DNA from: Candidatus Scalindua arabica
GTDB lineage: Bacteria > Planctomycetota > Brocadiia > Brocadiales > Scalinduaceae
Assembly (NCBI GenBank): GCA_018263435.1
Contig: JAANXD010000077.1
Location: 1-64,000 of the forward strand
Direction: 5' to 3'
Length of the DNA: 64,000 nucleotides
The position numbers and the translations under genes were made by a program. Below the pieces are notes generated by a model, which was not told where the DNA came from, did not search any database, and saw only the letters and a program-made list of their open reading frames with translations. The stretch's first letter is position 1; every line of letters begins with the position of its first letter. This document shows, one piece after another, positions 33,239 to 42,220 of the stretch.

Positions 33239-34975
33239 ATGAAATTAGATATAAAATCAACTGGTGCAACTTTTACACCAAGGAAGTTGGCTGATTTTTT
33301 AGCTGAAAAAATTATTAATGAATTTGATTTTGATTCAACCTCACACGAACTGAAAATATTAGATCCAGCTTGTGGTGACGGTGAGCTGTTGCTATCAATA
33401 TCTAAAAAACTTAATACTTTTGGAATTAGTAAATTTAAAACTATTGGGTTTGATTCTAATGGCAAATATGTCGCCGAATCAAAGAAAAGATTAGATTTAA
33501 GTAGTATTCAAAATAAGGAAATAATTCAAGCTGATTTTCTTCAAATGTCAACTGGTTCAGATCCACAATTGGAATTTAATTTTGGTAAGTCTAAAACAGG
33601 TGATTTAAAAAGTTTTGTAGACATAATTATATCCAATCCTCCATATGTACGAACCCAAATACTTGGTTCAAAAAAAGCCAAGCTACTTGCTAAAAAGTTC
33701 AAATTAAAAGGTAGAGTCGATTTATATTATCCATTTTTAATTTCAATGACTAAAAGTTTGAAAACAGGCGGAATATTGGGAGTAATTACTTCAAACCGTT
33801 TCTTGTTTACTAAAAGTGGGGAAAGTGTCAGGAAATTTCTAATTGATAATTACGAAATAATCGAAGTTATTGATTTAGGAGACACAAAATTGTTTGATGC
33901 AGCGGTTCTACCTGCGATTTTTATCGGCAGGAAGGAATTGAAGAAAACCAACGGCAAATTGGATAAAACGAAATTTTTAAGAATTTATGAAGCATTAAAT
34001 GGCTCAAATCGAAAACAGTTTTATATTGAATCTGTCTTTGATGTTTTAAATGTTACTAAAGATGGGATTTATAATACTGCTACTGAACACAAAAAATATA
34101 AGAAAATAAAAGAAAAAATAAAAAAAAAAAAAAAAAAGGGTGAAACATGGACAATGCTTACAAATGATGAAGCAAAATGGACAAAAAAGATAGAGTCAAA
34201 TTCTGAATATACGATAGGTGATTTGTTTAAAGTTAGGGTAGGGATTAAAACAACTGCCGATGAAGTCTTCATTCGTAAAAATTGGGATGAATTAGGAAAC
34301 GAAAAACCGGAAAGAATCCTTCTTAAAGAATTAATATCTCAAGAAAATATAGACAGATGGAGAACACACCCCAATTGTAAAATGAAGGTTTTGTATCCGC
34401 ATGATTTTAAAGATGGTAAAAAGGTAGTAATTAATATCAATAAATATCCAAAAGCTAGAAAGTATTTAGAGAAATACCAAGAAAAGTTAAAATCGAGAAA
34501 GTATCTTATTGCAGCTGGCAGAAATTGGTTTGAGATTTGGGTTCCGCAAAATCCATCTTACTGGAAAAAACCAAAACTAGTTTTCCCTGATATTAGCTCT
34601 AAACCAAGATTTTTCCTTGATGTATGCGGCTCTATTGTAAACGGAAATTGTTACTGGATTGTAAACGAAAACAACGAAAGTATTGACCCTTTATTATTAA
34701 TACAAGGCATTGCTAATAGCAATTTAATGACTAAATATCATGACCTTTCATTTAATAACAAGCTATATTCCGGAAGAAGAAGATATTTTACACAATATGT
34801 TGAAAGATATCCTTTTCCAAAATTAGATTCGATAGAATCGCAAGAAATTATACAAATAGTTAAAGAATTAAATATAGATTCGATTGATTCAACTTCAATT
34901 AAAGTTTTGGAAGAAGAACTAGAAATTAAGGTTGCTAATGCATATGGGGTTAAGCCTATATCTAATCCGGGTTGA
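33239..34975 (+). CDS. N6-adenine DNA methyltransferase of a Type II-like restriction-modification system
   Basis: 578 residues of the gamma-class (TaqI/Eco57I-like) adenine methyltransferases: a motif X-like start (GATFTPRKLADFLAE), motif I DPACGDGELLLSI (about 43), motif IV SNPPYVRTQ (about 129) and a long C-terminal target recognition part. It should methylate adenine in the recognition sequence and protect it from the endonuclease encoded tail-to-tail at 34962-36080 (14-base overlap of the ends). An 18-base A tract lies at codons about 294-300. GC is low, a sign of transfer. Confidence 0.93.
   Translation: MKLDIKSTGATFTPRKLADFLAEKIINEFDFDSTSHELKILDPACGDGELLLSISKKLNTFGISKFKTIGFDSNGKYVAESKKRLDLSSIQNKEIIQADFLQMSTGSDPQLEFNFGKSKTGDLKSFVDIIISNPPYVRTQILGSKKAKLLAKKFKLKGRVDLYYPFLISMTKSLKTGGILGVITSNRFLFTKSGESVRKFLIDNYEIIEVIDLGDTKLFDAAVLPAIFIGRKELKKTNGKLDKTKFLRIYEALNGSNRKQFYIESVFDVLNVTKDGIYNTATEHKKYKKIKEKIKKKKKKGETWTMLTNDEAKWTKKIESNSEYTIGDLFKVRVGIKTTADEVFIRKNWDELGNEKPERILLKELISQENIDRWRTHPNCKMKVLYPHDFKDGKKVVININKYPKARKYLEKYQEKLKSRKYLIAAGRNWFEIWVPQNPSYWKKPKLVFPDISSKPRFFLDVCGSIVNGNCYWIVNENNESIDPLLLIQGIANSNLMTKYHDLSFNNKLYSGRRRYFTQYVERYPFPKLDSIESQEIIQIVKELNIDSIDSTSIKVLEEELEIKVANAYGVKPISNPG
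34120..34137. repeat. Homopolymer of 18 adenines inside the methyltransferase gene
   Basis: The run reads ATAAAA...AAAGGG with 18 uninterrupted A, coding KKKKKK in the current frame (IKKKKKKGETW). Tracts of this length are prone to slipped-strand mispairing and RNA polymerase slippage, and would shift the frame between the methylase core and the recognition domain. Confidence 0.9.
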
Positions 34976-36080
34976 AAATTGACAATCCAGCATACTTTTC
35001 AAAGTAGTTCATCGGGATTGCTCTTTGACATTTGTAGCTTTTGTCACTAACATATGAAAACGCGTCACCAAGTTTTTCGCCAGGTGCAAGTATAATTCCT
35101 TCAATTATGCCTGTTTTTTCATTCGTTAATGCAATTAAGTATCGTACATCAAATGTTGTTAGATTATTCTCCTCTATAACAATTTCCTCAACTTCAGGTG
35201 AAAATTTTCCCAAATCAACAGTTGGCGAATCTTGAACTTTTACTTCTAATAATTGATTCCGAATATCAGGAAAGGCTCCATATAAAAGAGATTTTTTGTT
35301 CGTTTCATAGCCTAATAAATTCAAGACAAGCCTTTCTAATGCTTGACCTCTATTTTTTGTTGCACCAAAATATAATTTCTGCCCAATTAATTTTTTTGCG
35401 ACCATTTCATTTAAAAGTTCAATAGAATAAAGTTTCTCAAATTCAGGTTCTTGAACCATTGGTAAATTTGGTGGTTTGTATTTATGAGTTATTAAATATG
35501 ACAGTTTTTTCGTATCGTCATAACTCAAAACTCTAGTCTCACTTTTATAAATCTTTTCTCTCACCTTTGATGAAATTAGAAGTTGATGTTTGAATGTTGG
35601 CTTCCCAAATTTTCCAAATTTAGTTTCAATATAATCATCTGTTAAAATTATAATTGAAGCAATTACTTTCTTTGATGGGATAATTCTGACAAATACAAAT
35701 CTTACATCATTGCAATACAGAGATTTACCCGATTCATATTTGATTAATAAAGTTTTACTAGCAGGAATTCTATTCCAAACCTGCAAATTATAAGACTTAC
35801 CTGTTGTTACTATATAAGTGTCTATAAATTCTCTTGTTATTTTAGGGATACCTTTACCTCTTGGTGGTACAACTTCATACTCACATTTTGGACACTTTTC
35901 AGGCAAGTCATATTTTCCTAAAGTCTTTTCTATTAACTTCCTGGCATTTGAACCATCTGTTCGTGTTTTGCCAGATAAAATAAATTTTACCCCTACTAAT
36001 TCTTTTAATCTATCTGCAAGAACTTTAGGGTTAGTAAGATTGCTTACTGATTTAGGTGGTATTTTATATTCACCTTTCAT
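34962..36080 (-). CDS. Probable Type II restriction endonuclease
   Basis: 372 residues, no family name recognised with certainty. A CPKCEYEVVPPRGKG segment near residue 80 looks like half of a zinc finger. Towards the C-terminus, GAFPDIRNQLLEVKVQDSP has the spacing PD...(E)xK of the PD-(D/E)XK nucleases (PD, then LEVKVQ). It is encoded directly behind the controller protein (the stop of one precedes the start of the other with no gap) and converges on the methyltransferase. The gene order C-R and convergent M is standard for Type II systems with control. Target sequence is unknown. Confidence 0.78.
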   Translation of the reverse strand: MKGEYKIPPKSVSNLTNPKVLADRLKELVGVKFILSGKTRTDGSNARKLIEKTLGKYDLPEKCPKCEYEVVPPRGKGIPKITREFIDTYIVTTGKSYNLQVWNRIPASKTLLIKYESGKSLYCNDVRFVFVRIIPSKKVIASIIILTDDYIETKFGKFGKPTFKHQLLISSKVREKIYKSETRVLSYDDTKKLSYLITHKYKPPNLPMVQEPEFEKLYSIELLNEMVAKKLIGQKLYFGATKNRGQALERLVLNLLGYETNKKSLLYGAFPDIRNQLLEVKVQDSPTVDLGKFSPEVEEIVIEENNLTTFDVRYLIALTNEKTGIIEGIILAPGEKLGDAFSYVSDKSYKCQRAIPMNYFEKYAGLSIFNPD

Positions 36081-36317
36081 TTATGATTTATATTCAGAAA
36101 ATAATTGTGAAATCTTTATATCAAGTGCATCTGCAATTTTTTTTAAATTCAAAACAGAGATATTTCTTTCACCTCTTTCAACTGAACCTATGTAAGTTCT
36201 GTCCAAATCACATTTAAAAGCTAGTTTTTCTTGTGACAATTCTTTTTGTAGTCGGAATTCTTTTATCGCAAGACCTATTTTTAATAGAAATTGCTTTTCG
36301 AAATTCTTATAAGGCAT
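36081..36317 (-). CDS. Restriction-modification controller protein (C protein, XRE type)
   Basis: 78 residues, the normal size for C proteins, with one helix-turn-helix: GLAIKEFRLQKELSQEKLAFKCDLDRTYIGSVERGERNISVLNLKKIADAL. C proteins delay endonuclease synthesis until methylation is complete by activating then repressing their own C-R promoter. The tandem C-box dyads at 36366-36391 upstream of its start and the restriction gene directly downstream make the assignment firm. Confidence 0.92.
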   Translation of the reverse strand: MPYKNFEKQFLLKIGLAIKEFRLQKELSQEKLAFKCDLDRTYIGSVERGERNISVLNLKKIADALDIKISQLFSEYKS

Positions 36318-36365
36318 AGTAAACTCCTTTAATAAAATAATAAGATGTAAATAATAATATTAGAT

Positions 36366-36391
36366 GACAATAAGTCTACTGACTATAAGTA
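36366..36391 (-). promoter_or_regulatory. Tandem C-boxes of the restriction-modification controller
   Basis: On the minus strand, TACTTATAGTC-AGTA-GACTTATTGTC (36391-36366), two GACTTATAGTC-type half-dyads separated by four bases, closely resembles the C-box arrangement of PvuII-like systems (GACTTATAGTC, spacer, second box). They lie about 49 bases before the C start. The upstream box is the activating site and the downstream box the repressing site in known systems. Which one is stronger here cannot be seen. Confidence 0.8.
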
Positions 36392-36604
36392 GCCAGTGGA
36401 AAGTGGAACATACATCGTACCCACCCCTAGTTAAGATATTGATATTAGGAAGGAATGGTATGAGGAATTAAGGGATTGGAGAAAGATTATTCGAATGACC
36501 CAGATGAAAACACGTTGGGATTGACAGAGGTTAAAAAGGCCAATGCCAGTTAGAAAAAATTAGATCATTTAAGGAGAAATAATAGAAATAAGAGCAAAAT
36601 GTTT

Positions 36605-38014
36605 TCAGATATGAATCGCTTTGCCTTCAATAGCGTGAAAGGCTTCAGCAAAAACCTCAGAAAGGGTTGGATGTGGGAAAACGTTGGCGCTGACTTCCAG
36701 ATTTGTTGCTTCCAGATTCATGGCAAGAGACATGCCGCCTATCAATTCTCCTACTTCATGGCCTATCAGGTGTACGCCCAGGATCTCTCCGCTTGATGCA
36801 TCAGTTATAACTTTTATGAAGCCTTCCTCACCCTCACCCATTATATGAGTCTTAGAGTTAGCCATGAAGGGGAATCTGCCAATCTTTATATCGTAGCCTT
36901 CCAATTCTGCTGCTTCCTGACTCATACCGACGCTTGCAACCTGTGGATTGGTGTAGGTTACACCCGGGATTGTGTTATTATTTATCGGCGGGAAGTCTCT
37001 GCCGGCAATATTGTGTGCAACGAGCAGGCCCTGTGCAGATGCCAGATGTGCAAGTAGAGGCGGCCCGTTTACATCACCAATTGCATAAATGCCGGACTGG
37101 CTTGTCTGCATGTTCTCGTCTACGTTTATGAACCTTCCATTAAATTCAAGATTAAGTTCCTCCAGGCCTGAATCTTTCGTTTCAGGCTTTCTGCCCAAGG
37201 CAAGCAGAACTTTTTCGCTTTGAAGTATTTCCGTATTACCGTCACTATTTCCATCATTTCTCTTGACCGTTGTTTCGGCCGAGTTTTCTTTTATTTCAAT
37301 AAGGTTTAGATTGGTCTCAGTGAGAAAATTTACACCTTTCTTCGAAAGACTCTCTCTCAGCGCACTTCCTACATCTTTGTCATTTGTAGGAAGGATTTCG
37401 TCCATCATCTCAATCACTGTTACCTTGCTTCCAAGCGCATTATAGATATAAGCAAATTCCACCCCTATTGCGCCTCCCCCGATAATCAGGAGTGAAGATG
37501 GTATCTCTTCCAATTCCAGAATATCATCACTCGTCAATACATTTTTTTTGTCATAGGGAAGACCGTCAAAAACCATAGGGGAAGAACCTGTAGCAACAAT
37601 TATATTCTTTGCAGATACTTCTTCTTTGATTCTATCGCCTTCCTTGATCAGAACTTTATCGGGAGATACTACTTGGCCAGTGCCATTCAACATGTCAACT
37701 TTGTTTTTCTTGAGCAGGTGTTTGATGCCGCCGAATAGTCTGGTTACTATTGTTCTCTTTCGTTTGTGGAATTCACTGAAATCTGCACTGACACCTTCTG
37801 TAACTATACCGTACTCTTTGCTCCTTTTACATAGTTCGTATAAATGGGTGGACTGAATCAATGCCTTTGTGGGAATACAGCCTCTGTGCAGGCACGCTCC
37901 TCCAACTTTATCCCTTTCTACCAGTCCTACACTCAGCCCCAGTTGTGCGCCCTTAATCGCCGCAACATAACCTCCGGGTCCGCCACCAATAATCAATAAA
38001 TCATATTCTTTCAT
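36605..38014 (-). CDS. lpd: Dihydrolipoamide dehydrogenase
   Basis: E3 subunit that reoxidises dihydrolipoamide of 2-oxoacid dehydrogenases or the glycine cleavage system with NAD+. 469 residues: FAD motif GGGPGGYVAAIKGAQLG, redox pair in GGACLHRGCIPTKAL (C42-type/C47-type), NAD motif GGGAIGVEFAYIYNALG, GDVNGPPLLAHLA, and the dimer-interface histidine/glutamate in FPHPTLSEVFAEAFHAIEG. All are intact. No E1/E2 genes adjoin. The 3' end is duplicated at 32992-33100. Confidence 0.96.
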   Translation of the reverse strand: MKEYDLLIIGGGPGGYVAAIKGAQLGLSVGLVERDKVGGACLHRGCIPTKALIQSTHLYELCKRSKEYGIVTEGVSADFSEFHKRKRTIVTRLFGGIKHLLKKNKVDMLNGTGQVVSPDKVLIKEGDRIKEEVSAKNIIVATGSSPMVFDGLPYDKKNVLTSDDILELEEIPSSLLIIGGGAIGVEFAYIYNALGSKVTVIEMMDEILPTNDKDVGSALRESLSKKGVNFLTETNLNLIEIKENSAETTVKRNDGNSDGNTEILQSEKVLLALGRKPETKDSGLEELNLEFNGRFINVDENMQTSQSGIYAIGDVNGPPLLAHLASAQGLLVAHNIAGRDFPPINNNTIPGVTYTNPQVASVGMSQEAAELEGYDIKIGRFPFMANSKTHIMGEGEEGFIKVITDASSGEILGVHLIGHEVGELIGGMSLAMNLEATNLEVSANVFPHPTLSEVFAEAFHAIEGKAIHI

Positions 38015-38089
38015 AAAATAGTCTTACCTCTTCCTTTATTCTTTCTTTAGGCGGAAGGATCAAAAAATCCACTTTGTTGCTTTCTATTC

Positions 38090-38413
38090 ATCCCCTCCTT
38101 GCGAAGGAGGATTGAAAAGTTTTCATTTTATCACCTCCCCTTTAATCCCCTCCTTCGTAAGGAGGGGGATGAGGGGTGGTTGCAACAATATCACACAAAA
38201 CACCTTCAATATTATTTAAAACATCATTGTTTGTATATCTTAACACTTTAATTCCTAATGCTTCTATTTCTTTTTGTCTTTTCTTTATATACTCTTTTTT
38301 ATTGAATACTTCCGTCATATTCAAAATACCTTTTATTTGACTCTTCTCAAAAAAGGAGCGATATAGAACTTAATTTATAACCACCCCTTTGTCCCCTCCT
38401 TCGCAAGGGGGGG
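38090..38413. repeat. CCCCTCCTTCGCAAGGAGGGG-type palindromes around a DUF559 remnant
   Basis: Three copies: TCCCCTCCTTGCGAAGGAGGA (38090-38111), TCCCCTCCTTCGTAAGGAGGGGGATGAGGGGTGG (38146-38180), and, inverted, CCACCCCTTTGTCCCCTCCTTCGCAAGGGGGG (38381-38412). The second and third face each other across the DUF559 fragment. The coding end of that fragment (TTPHPPPYEGGD) is read from the repeat itself. Confidence 0.8.
38142..38324 (-). pseudogene. C-terminal remnant of a DUF559 (Vsr-like endonuclease fold) protein
   Basis: 60 residues. KEYIKKRQKEIEALGIKVLRYTNNDVLNNIEGVLCDI matches the C-terminal half of DUF559 proteins, whose normal length is about 115-130; the catalytic N-terminal part is missing. 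The last 12 residues (TTPHPPPYEGGD) come from the adjoining palindromic repeat. Such DUF559 genes are often found inside similar repeats, which suggests that repeat and gene move together. I recognise the domain by pattern, not by search. Confidence 0.7.
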
Positions 38414-38658
38414 ATATCTATTGTCCGCATTTAGAAGTATAACAAAGCTTGTAGATTTTATCCGCAAGGAATTCCGGTCTCTCGTCGCCTGAGGACGACC
38501 CTGTGGGCAGATCACAGATCCGACTCAGTAGGGAAACGCAGAAAATAATACAAAACAAAGCCTTGGCCTTTTTGACTCTTTCTGTAATTCCTGCTTTCTT
38601 AAGAGGCATTATTATTCGTGTCAATTCGTGTAATTTGTGTCTAGCGCCTTTTTGGGAT
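38325..38658. other. Intergenic region between DUF559 remnant and fdh, one repeat copy
   Basis: Besides the third palindrome at 38381-38413 nothing convincing is present. Short ORFs at 38418-38624 (minus) and 38503-38715 (plus) are compositional or shadows of the formate dehydrogenase gene. No clear terminator is seen for fdh; the palindrome may serve. Confidence 0.45.
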
Positions 38659-41367
38659 TTACTGAATCTTTTCTACTTTAGCCGCACAGATTTTGTATTC
38701 TGGCATCAGGTTTGAATTGCCGTTTGTACGTGAAGTACTGATGGGATCTTTTGTAAGCAAGTTTGCCGGAGCGCTTATGAAATGGAATGGGATCCAGACT
38801 TGTTTTGACATTACCCTGTTTGTGATATTAGCTGCAAGAGAAATCTGTCCGCGTTTAGTCGTTATCCTGACCATTTCTCCATCTTTTATTCCGGTATCTT
38901 TGGCATCTTTCTGTGATATTTCTACAAATGGATAAGGTTGCTTTTGTATGCTTCCCTTCGCCCTGTGAGTCATGGTTCCACTGTTAAAATGATAAAGTGT
39001 GCGTCCTGTGCTGAGGATAAAAGGGTAACTCTTGTCAGTTTTCTCAAGAGACGGTTTGCTTTCTGTTGTTGAAAATGTTGCTTTTCCATTGAGGAACTTT
39101 TTCTCGTACAGAAACTTTGTGCCGGGGTGATCAGCTTTTGGACATGGCCACTGAATTCCACCGCTTTCGAGTCTGTAATAATTAATTCCGGCAAAGTTAG
39201 GTGAAACCTTCCTGATCTCCTCCCAGACGGCTTCTGGTGAATCATACTTCATTGGATATCCCACGTAAGTGGAGAGTTCAGATATTATGTTCCAATCCGC
39301 TTTTGCTTTGCCCGGTGGTTCAACACTCTTTTTTATCCTTTGTACTCGTCTTTCAATATTAGTAAACGTACCATCTTTTTCAGCAAAACAGGCTGCCGGT
39401 AGTATTACGTCAGCATATTGAGCCGTATTTGACATAAATATATCCTGTACTATTAATAGCTCCAGTTTGTTCAGTGCCTTCTTTACTTTTGTTGTATCTG
39501 GTTCACTCATCAGGGGATCAGCGCCCATAACGTACATCGCCTTGACCTTCCCTTTTTGTGCGCCATTAAACATCTCTCTGATTTGCAGGCCCTTTTTGTT
39601 AGGTAATGAGGTTTTGTAAATCTTTTCGAATCTCTTACGAACTGTATTATCTGAAATAGGCTGGAAATCTGTGTAGAAATCAGGTACAGCGCCCATGTTG
39701 AAAGCTCCCTGGCCATTGTTCTGGCCTAGGAGTGGATATATTCCCGCGCATTCCTTACCAATATTACCAGTCAATAGGGCGAGGTTTACAAGGCTTTTTA
39801 CATTATCAATACCAGACCTGTGTTGTGTTATGCCATTTCCATATAATATTATAGCGTTCTCTGCATTTGCATAGGTTCTGGCGGCTTCCCTGATTGCCCC
39901 TTTTGGTATACCGGTTAGTTTTACGGTTTTCTCAATATCATCTTTTGCAACAGTCCTTTTAAGCGTGTTAAACTTCTCTGTCTTCTTTTCTATAAACTTT
40001 TCATCATGGAGTTCTTCCTCGATGATTACGTTAATCATGGTGTTGATGAGAGCGGTATCTGTTCCTGGTTGAATATTTAAGAAGGTGCTTGCAATCCTTT
40101 CCAGCCATATCTTGCGCGTGTCAGCTACAATCAGAGTTTTTCCATTACGCACTGCCTTCTTTACCTCAAGCCCTATTATGGGATGAGATTCTGTAACATT
40201 GGCGCCAATCACAAAGATTACATCAGATTTTGAAATTTCCTCGATTGAATTTGTTGTAGTGCTCAGGCCAAGAGTACTTCTCAGGGCGTTTAAGGTTGGG
40301 GAGTGGCATTCTGTTTCTGACTGGTCAATATTATTAGTACCGATTGCGGCCCTTGCGAATTTCTGCATCAGGTAATTCTCTTCGTTCGTACACCGTCCTG
40401 AACTTATAAATGATATGGAGTCTTTTCCATGTTTTGATTTAATACCTTTCATCTTTTCGGAAATAACGCTATATGCCTCTTCCCAACTTGCCTTTTCAAG
40501 GTTTCCATTCCTTCTTACCATCGGGGTATCAAGCCTGTCCGGATGATTTACGAAATCATAGGCGAATCTGCCTTTCATGCAGAGGTTACCGTTGTTTGGT
40601 GTAGACCCCACTTCCGAGGTTATTTTATTTATTCCCTGATGATCAACGTGGATATCAATCTGACACCCGATACTGCAGTAGCCGCATGTTGTCCTGACTT
40701 TCCTGATCTGGAAAGAGCGTCCTCTGCCGGTTGCCTGTTTCTCGCGTATGGCGCCTACCGGACACGTGGATACACATTGTCCGCAAAAGACGCACGGGCC
40801 ATCCAGCAACGACTCACCAAAAGGAGTGGAAACCCACATCTGGAATCCTCTGCCTCCGAACTCTATTGCGCGTTCCTGCGTTACTTCATCACAAATCCTT
40901 ACACAACGACCGCACCTTATACATTTGGGTGTTTCTCTGTAAATAAGCGCGTTTCTATCCTGGAGTTCTCCGCCTCTTTTTTCATCACTTCTGAAATTTT
41001 CTCCCTTGATGCCCATTGAATATGCGACATCCTGAAGCTCGCAGCAGCCTGTGGCCTCGCAGGTCATACAGTCAAGTGGATGGTCTGACAGGATATATTC
41101 CAGGACTCCTTTCCTCGTCTTGCGTACATCCTCAGATTCAGTATTTACGACCATGCCTTCATTGATTTTGGATACGCATGATGGCAGTAGCTGTCTTGCC
41201 CCTTCGACTTCGACCAGACATATTCTGCACCCGCCATATGGATCGAGGCGTTTATCATAGCAGAGAGTTGGAATCGATATGTCGTTTTCCCTGGCTACTT
41301 CGAGTATGGTCTTGTCCTGCTCCGCTTCATAAGTTTTATCGTTAATGGTTAATTTAACCTTTGCCAT
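38659..41367 (-). CDS. fdhA: Formate dehydrogenase alpha-type molybdo/tungsto-oxidoreductase
   Basis: 902 residues. It starts with a NuoG-like Fe-S part: a [2Fe-2S] domain (CYDKRLDPYGGCRICLVEVEG), the CMTCEATGCCEL cluster and two [4Fe-4S] sites (CIRCGRCVRIC, CVFCGQCVSTCPVG). The molybdopterin domain follows with its own [4Fe-4S] (TCGYCSIGC), and the metal ligand is a cysteine (ETECHSPTLN), not selenocysteine. A GxGxN-type MGD region and the C-terminal barrel (FILSTGRTLYHFNSGTMT) complete it. It should oxidise formate for a cytosolic or NADH-linked chain. No beta/gamma subunit or FdhD is adjacent. Confidence 0.93.
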   Translation of the reverse strand: MAKVKLTINDKTYEAEQDKTILEVARENDISIPTLCYDKRLDPYGGCRICLVEVEGARQLLPSCVSKINEGMVVNTESEDVRKTRKGVLEYILSDHPLDCMTCEATGCCELQDVAYSMGIKGENFRSDEKRGGELQDRNALIYRETPKCIRCGRCVRICDEVTQERAIEFGGRGFQMWVSTPFGESLLDGPCVFCGQCVSTCPVGAIREKQATGRGRSFQIRKVRTTCGYCSIGCQIDIHVDHQGINKITSEVGSTPNNGNLCMKGRFAYDFVNHPDRLDTPMVRRNGNLEKASWEEAYSVISEKMKGIKSKHGKDSISFISSGRCTNEENYLMQKFARAAIGTNNIDQSETECHSPTLNALRSTLGLSTTTNSIEEISKSDVIFVIGANVTESHPIIGLEVKKAVRNGKTLIVADTRKIWLERIASTFLNIQPGTDTALINTMINVIIEEELHDEKFIEKKTEKFNTLKRTVAKDDIEKTVKLTGIPKGAIREAARTYANAENAIILYGNGITQHRSGIDNVKSLVNLALLTGNIGKECAGIYPLLGQNNGQGAFNMGAVPDFYTDFQPISDNTVRKRFEKIYKTSLPNKKGLQIREMFNGAQKGKVKAMYVMGADPLMSEPDTTKVKKALNKLELLIVQDIFMSNTAQYADVILPAACFAEKDGTFTNIERRVQRIKKSVEPPGKAKADWNIISELSTYVGYPMKYDSPEAVWEEIRKVSPNFAGINYYRLESGGIQWPCPKADHPGTKFLYEKKFLNGKATFSTTESKPSLEKTDKSYPFILSTGRTLYHFNSGTMTHRAKGSIQKQPYPFVEISQKDAKDTGIKDGEMVRITTKRGQISLAANITNRVMSKQVWIPFHFISAPANLLTKDPISTSRTNGNSNLMPEYKICAAKVEKIQ

Positions 41368-41598
41368 TTAATAGAAACTGCCTTTCTGTTAATTATATTG
41401 TTCAAGAATTATATAAAAAAGAAGTATAATTTTACAAAAACATGCAGAGAATGCAAATGAAACATTTGTGATAGATTTATTTACTTGAAATCAGGGAACT
41501 AATCAGGCATATTCTATGTTCACTATTATATGTTTGTAGCAATTCAGTTTTACACGAAATTTTGTCAATTTTATGTTTTTTAAAGAAGGAGAGGCCTT

Positions 41599-41922
41599 AT
41601 GAAGCGTATGGGAATTTTAATGGGTGCTGTCGTTATTGCATTTTTATTAGTGGCTTTTAACTCTAGCAATCCGGTATTTGCCAACAGTTGTTGTGGTGTT
41701 AAGAAAGATGCTCATGAATGTGATAAAGGGTGTGAAACTGGATGTGTTAAGAAAACTTCTGCCAGTGAAAGTTCGGACAATACATGCCCGGTCTGTGGAA
41801 ATGTTTCGGACAGTAAGGGGCAACAGGTGGATGTAGAACACGGAGGAGAGACTGCTCATTTATGCTGTGAGGGTTGTGCAGACGCATATAAAGAAAATCC
41901 TGATAAATATTCAAAGTCCTAA
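41599..41922 (+). CDS. Exported cysteine-rich YHS-domain protein
   Basis: 107 residues. A signal peptide (MKRMGILMGAVVIAFLLVAF ... VFA) is followed by a cysteine-rich stretch (CCGVKKDAHECDKGCETGC) and a YHS-like domain (CPVCGNVSDSKGQQVDVEHGGETAHLCCEGCADAYKENPDKY). YHS domains usually bind metal through such cysteines. An AAGGAGAGG ribosome-binding site precedes the ATG. A periplasmic metal-binding role is plausible; no partner gene shows which metal. A hairpin terminator follows at 42016. Confidence 0.82.
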   Translation: MKRMGILMGAVVIAFLLVAFNSSNPVFANSCCGVKKDAHECDKGCETGCVKKTSASESSDNTCPVCGNVSDSKGQQVDVEHGGETAHLCCEGCADAYKENPDKYSKS

Positions 41923-42015
41923 AAGCTCCGGCAGAGTCAACAGTACCCATAAAGAAAAGAGAACGTGGAGCAGGGTATTATTAGTAAGCCGTAATGTAGT
42001 ATCAAAAAGTATTCT

Positions 42016-42060
42016 AAAAAAGGCGTTCCTGTGTTAGTCAGATGCATGAACGCCTTTTTT
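42016..42060 (+). terminator. Rho-independent terminator, bidirectional in appearance
   Basis: AAAAAAGGCGTTC (42016-42028) pairs with GAACGCCTTTTTT (42048-42060), a 13-bp stem with A-run and T-run flanks, so it can stop transcription in both directions. It lies about 94 bases after the YHS gene and closes its transcript. Confidence 0.85.
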
Positions 42061-42220
42061 GTTTATCAGCTTATTTGATTAGAGCTGATTGTAAATAGAA
42101 GTAGTATAGGTTTTTTCATGGTCTTTATTTTCTGCTTAGGGTATAGTGCGGAGTACATAGTTTATGGAAAAGACGTATATTTTGCTTACCCTTAACATCT
42201 TTTAATCAAAAGATTAGTTC

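Noticed and set aside
36410-36560. Possible gene remnant in the gap between the C gene and lpd (ends TLGLTEVKKANAS)
   Set aside because: Short frame without start or recognisable family; it may be a decayed fragment, but nothing supports a call.
40280-40340. Selenocysteine in the formate dehydrogenase
   Set aside because: The ligand position is an ordinary cysteine codon in ETECHSP; no in-frame TGA is present.
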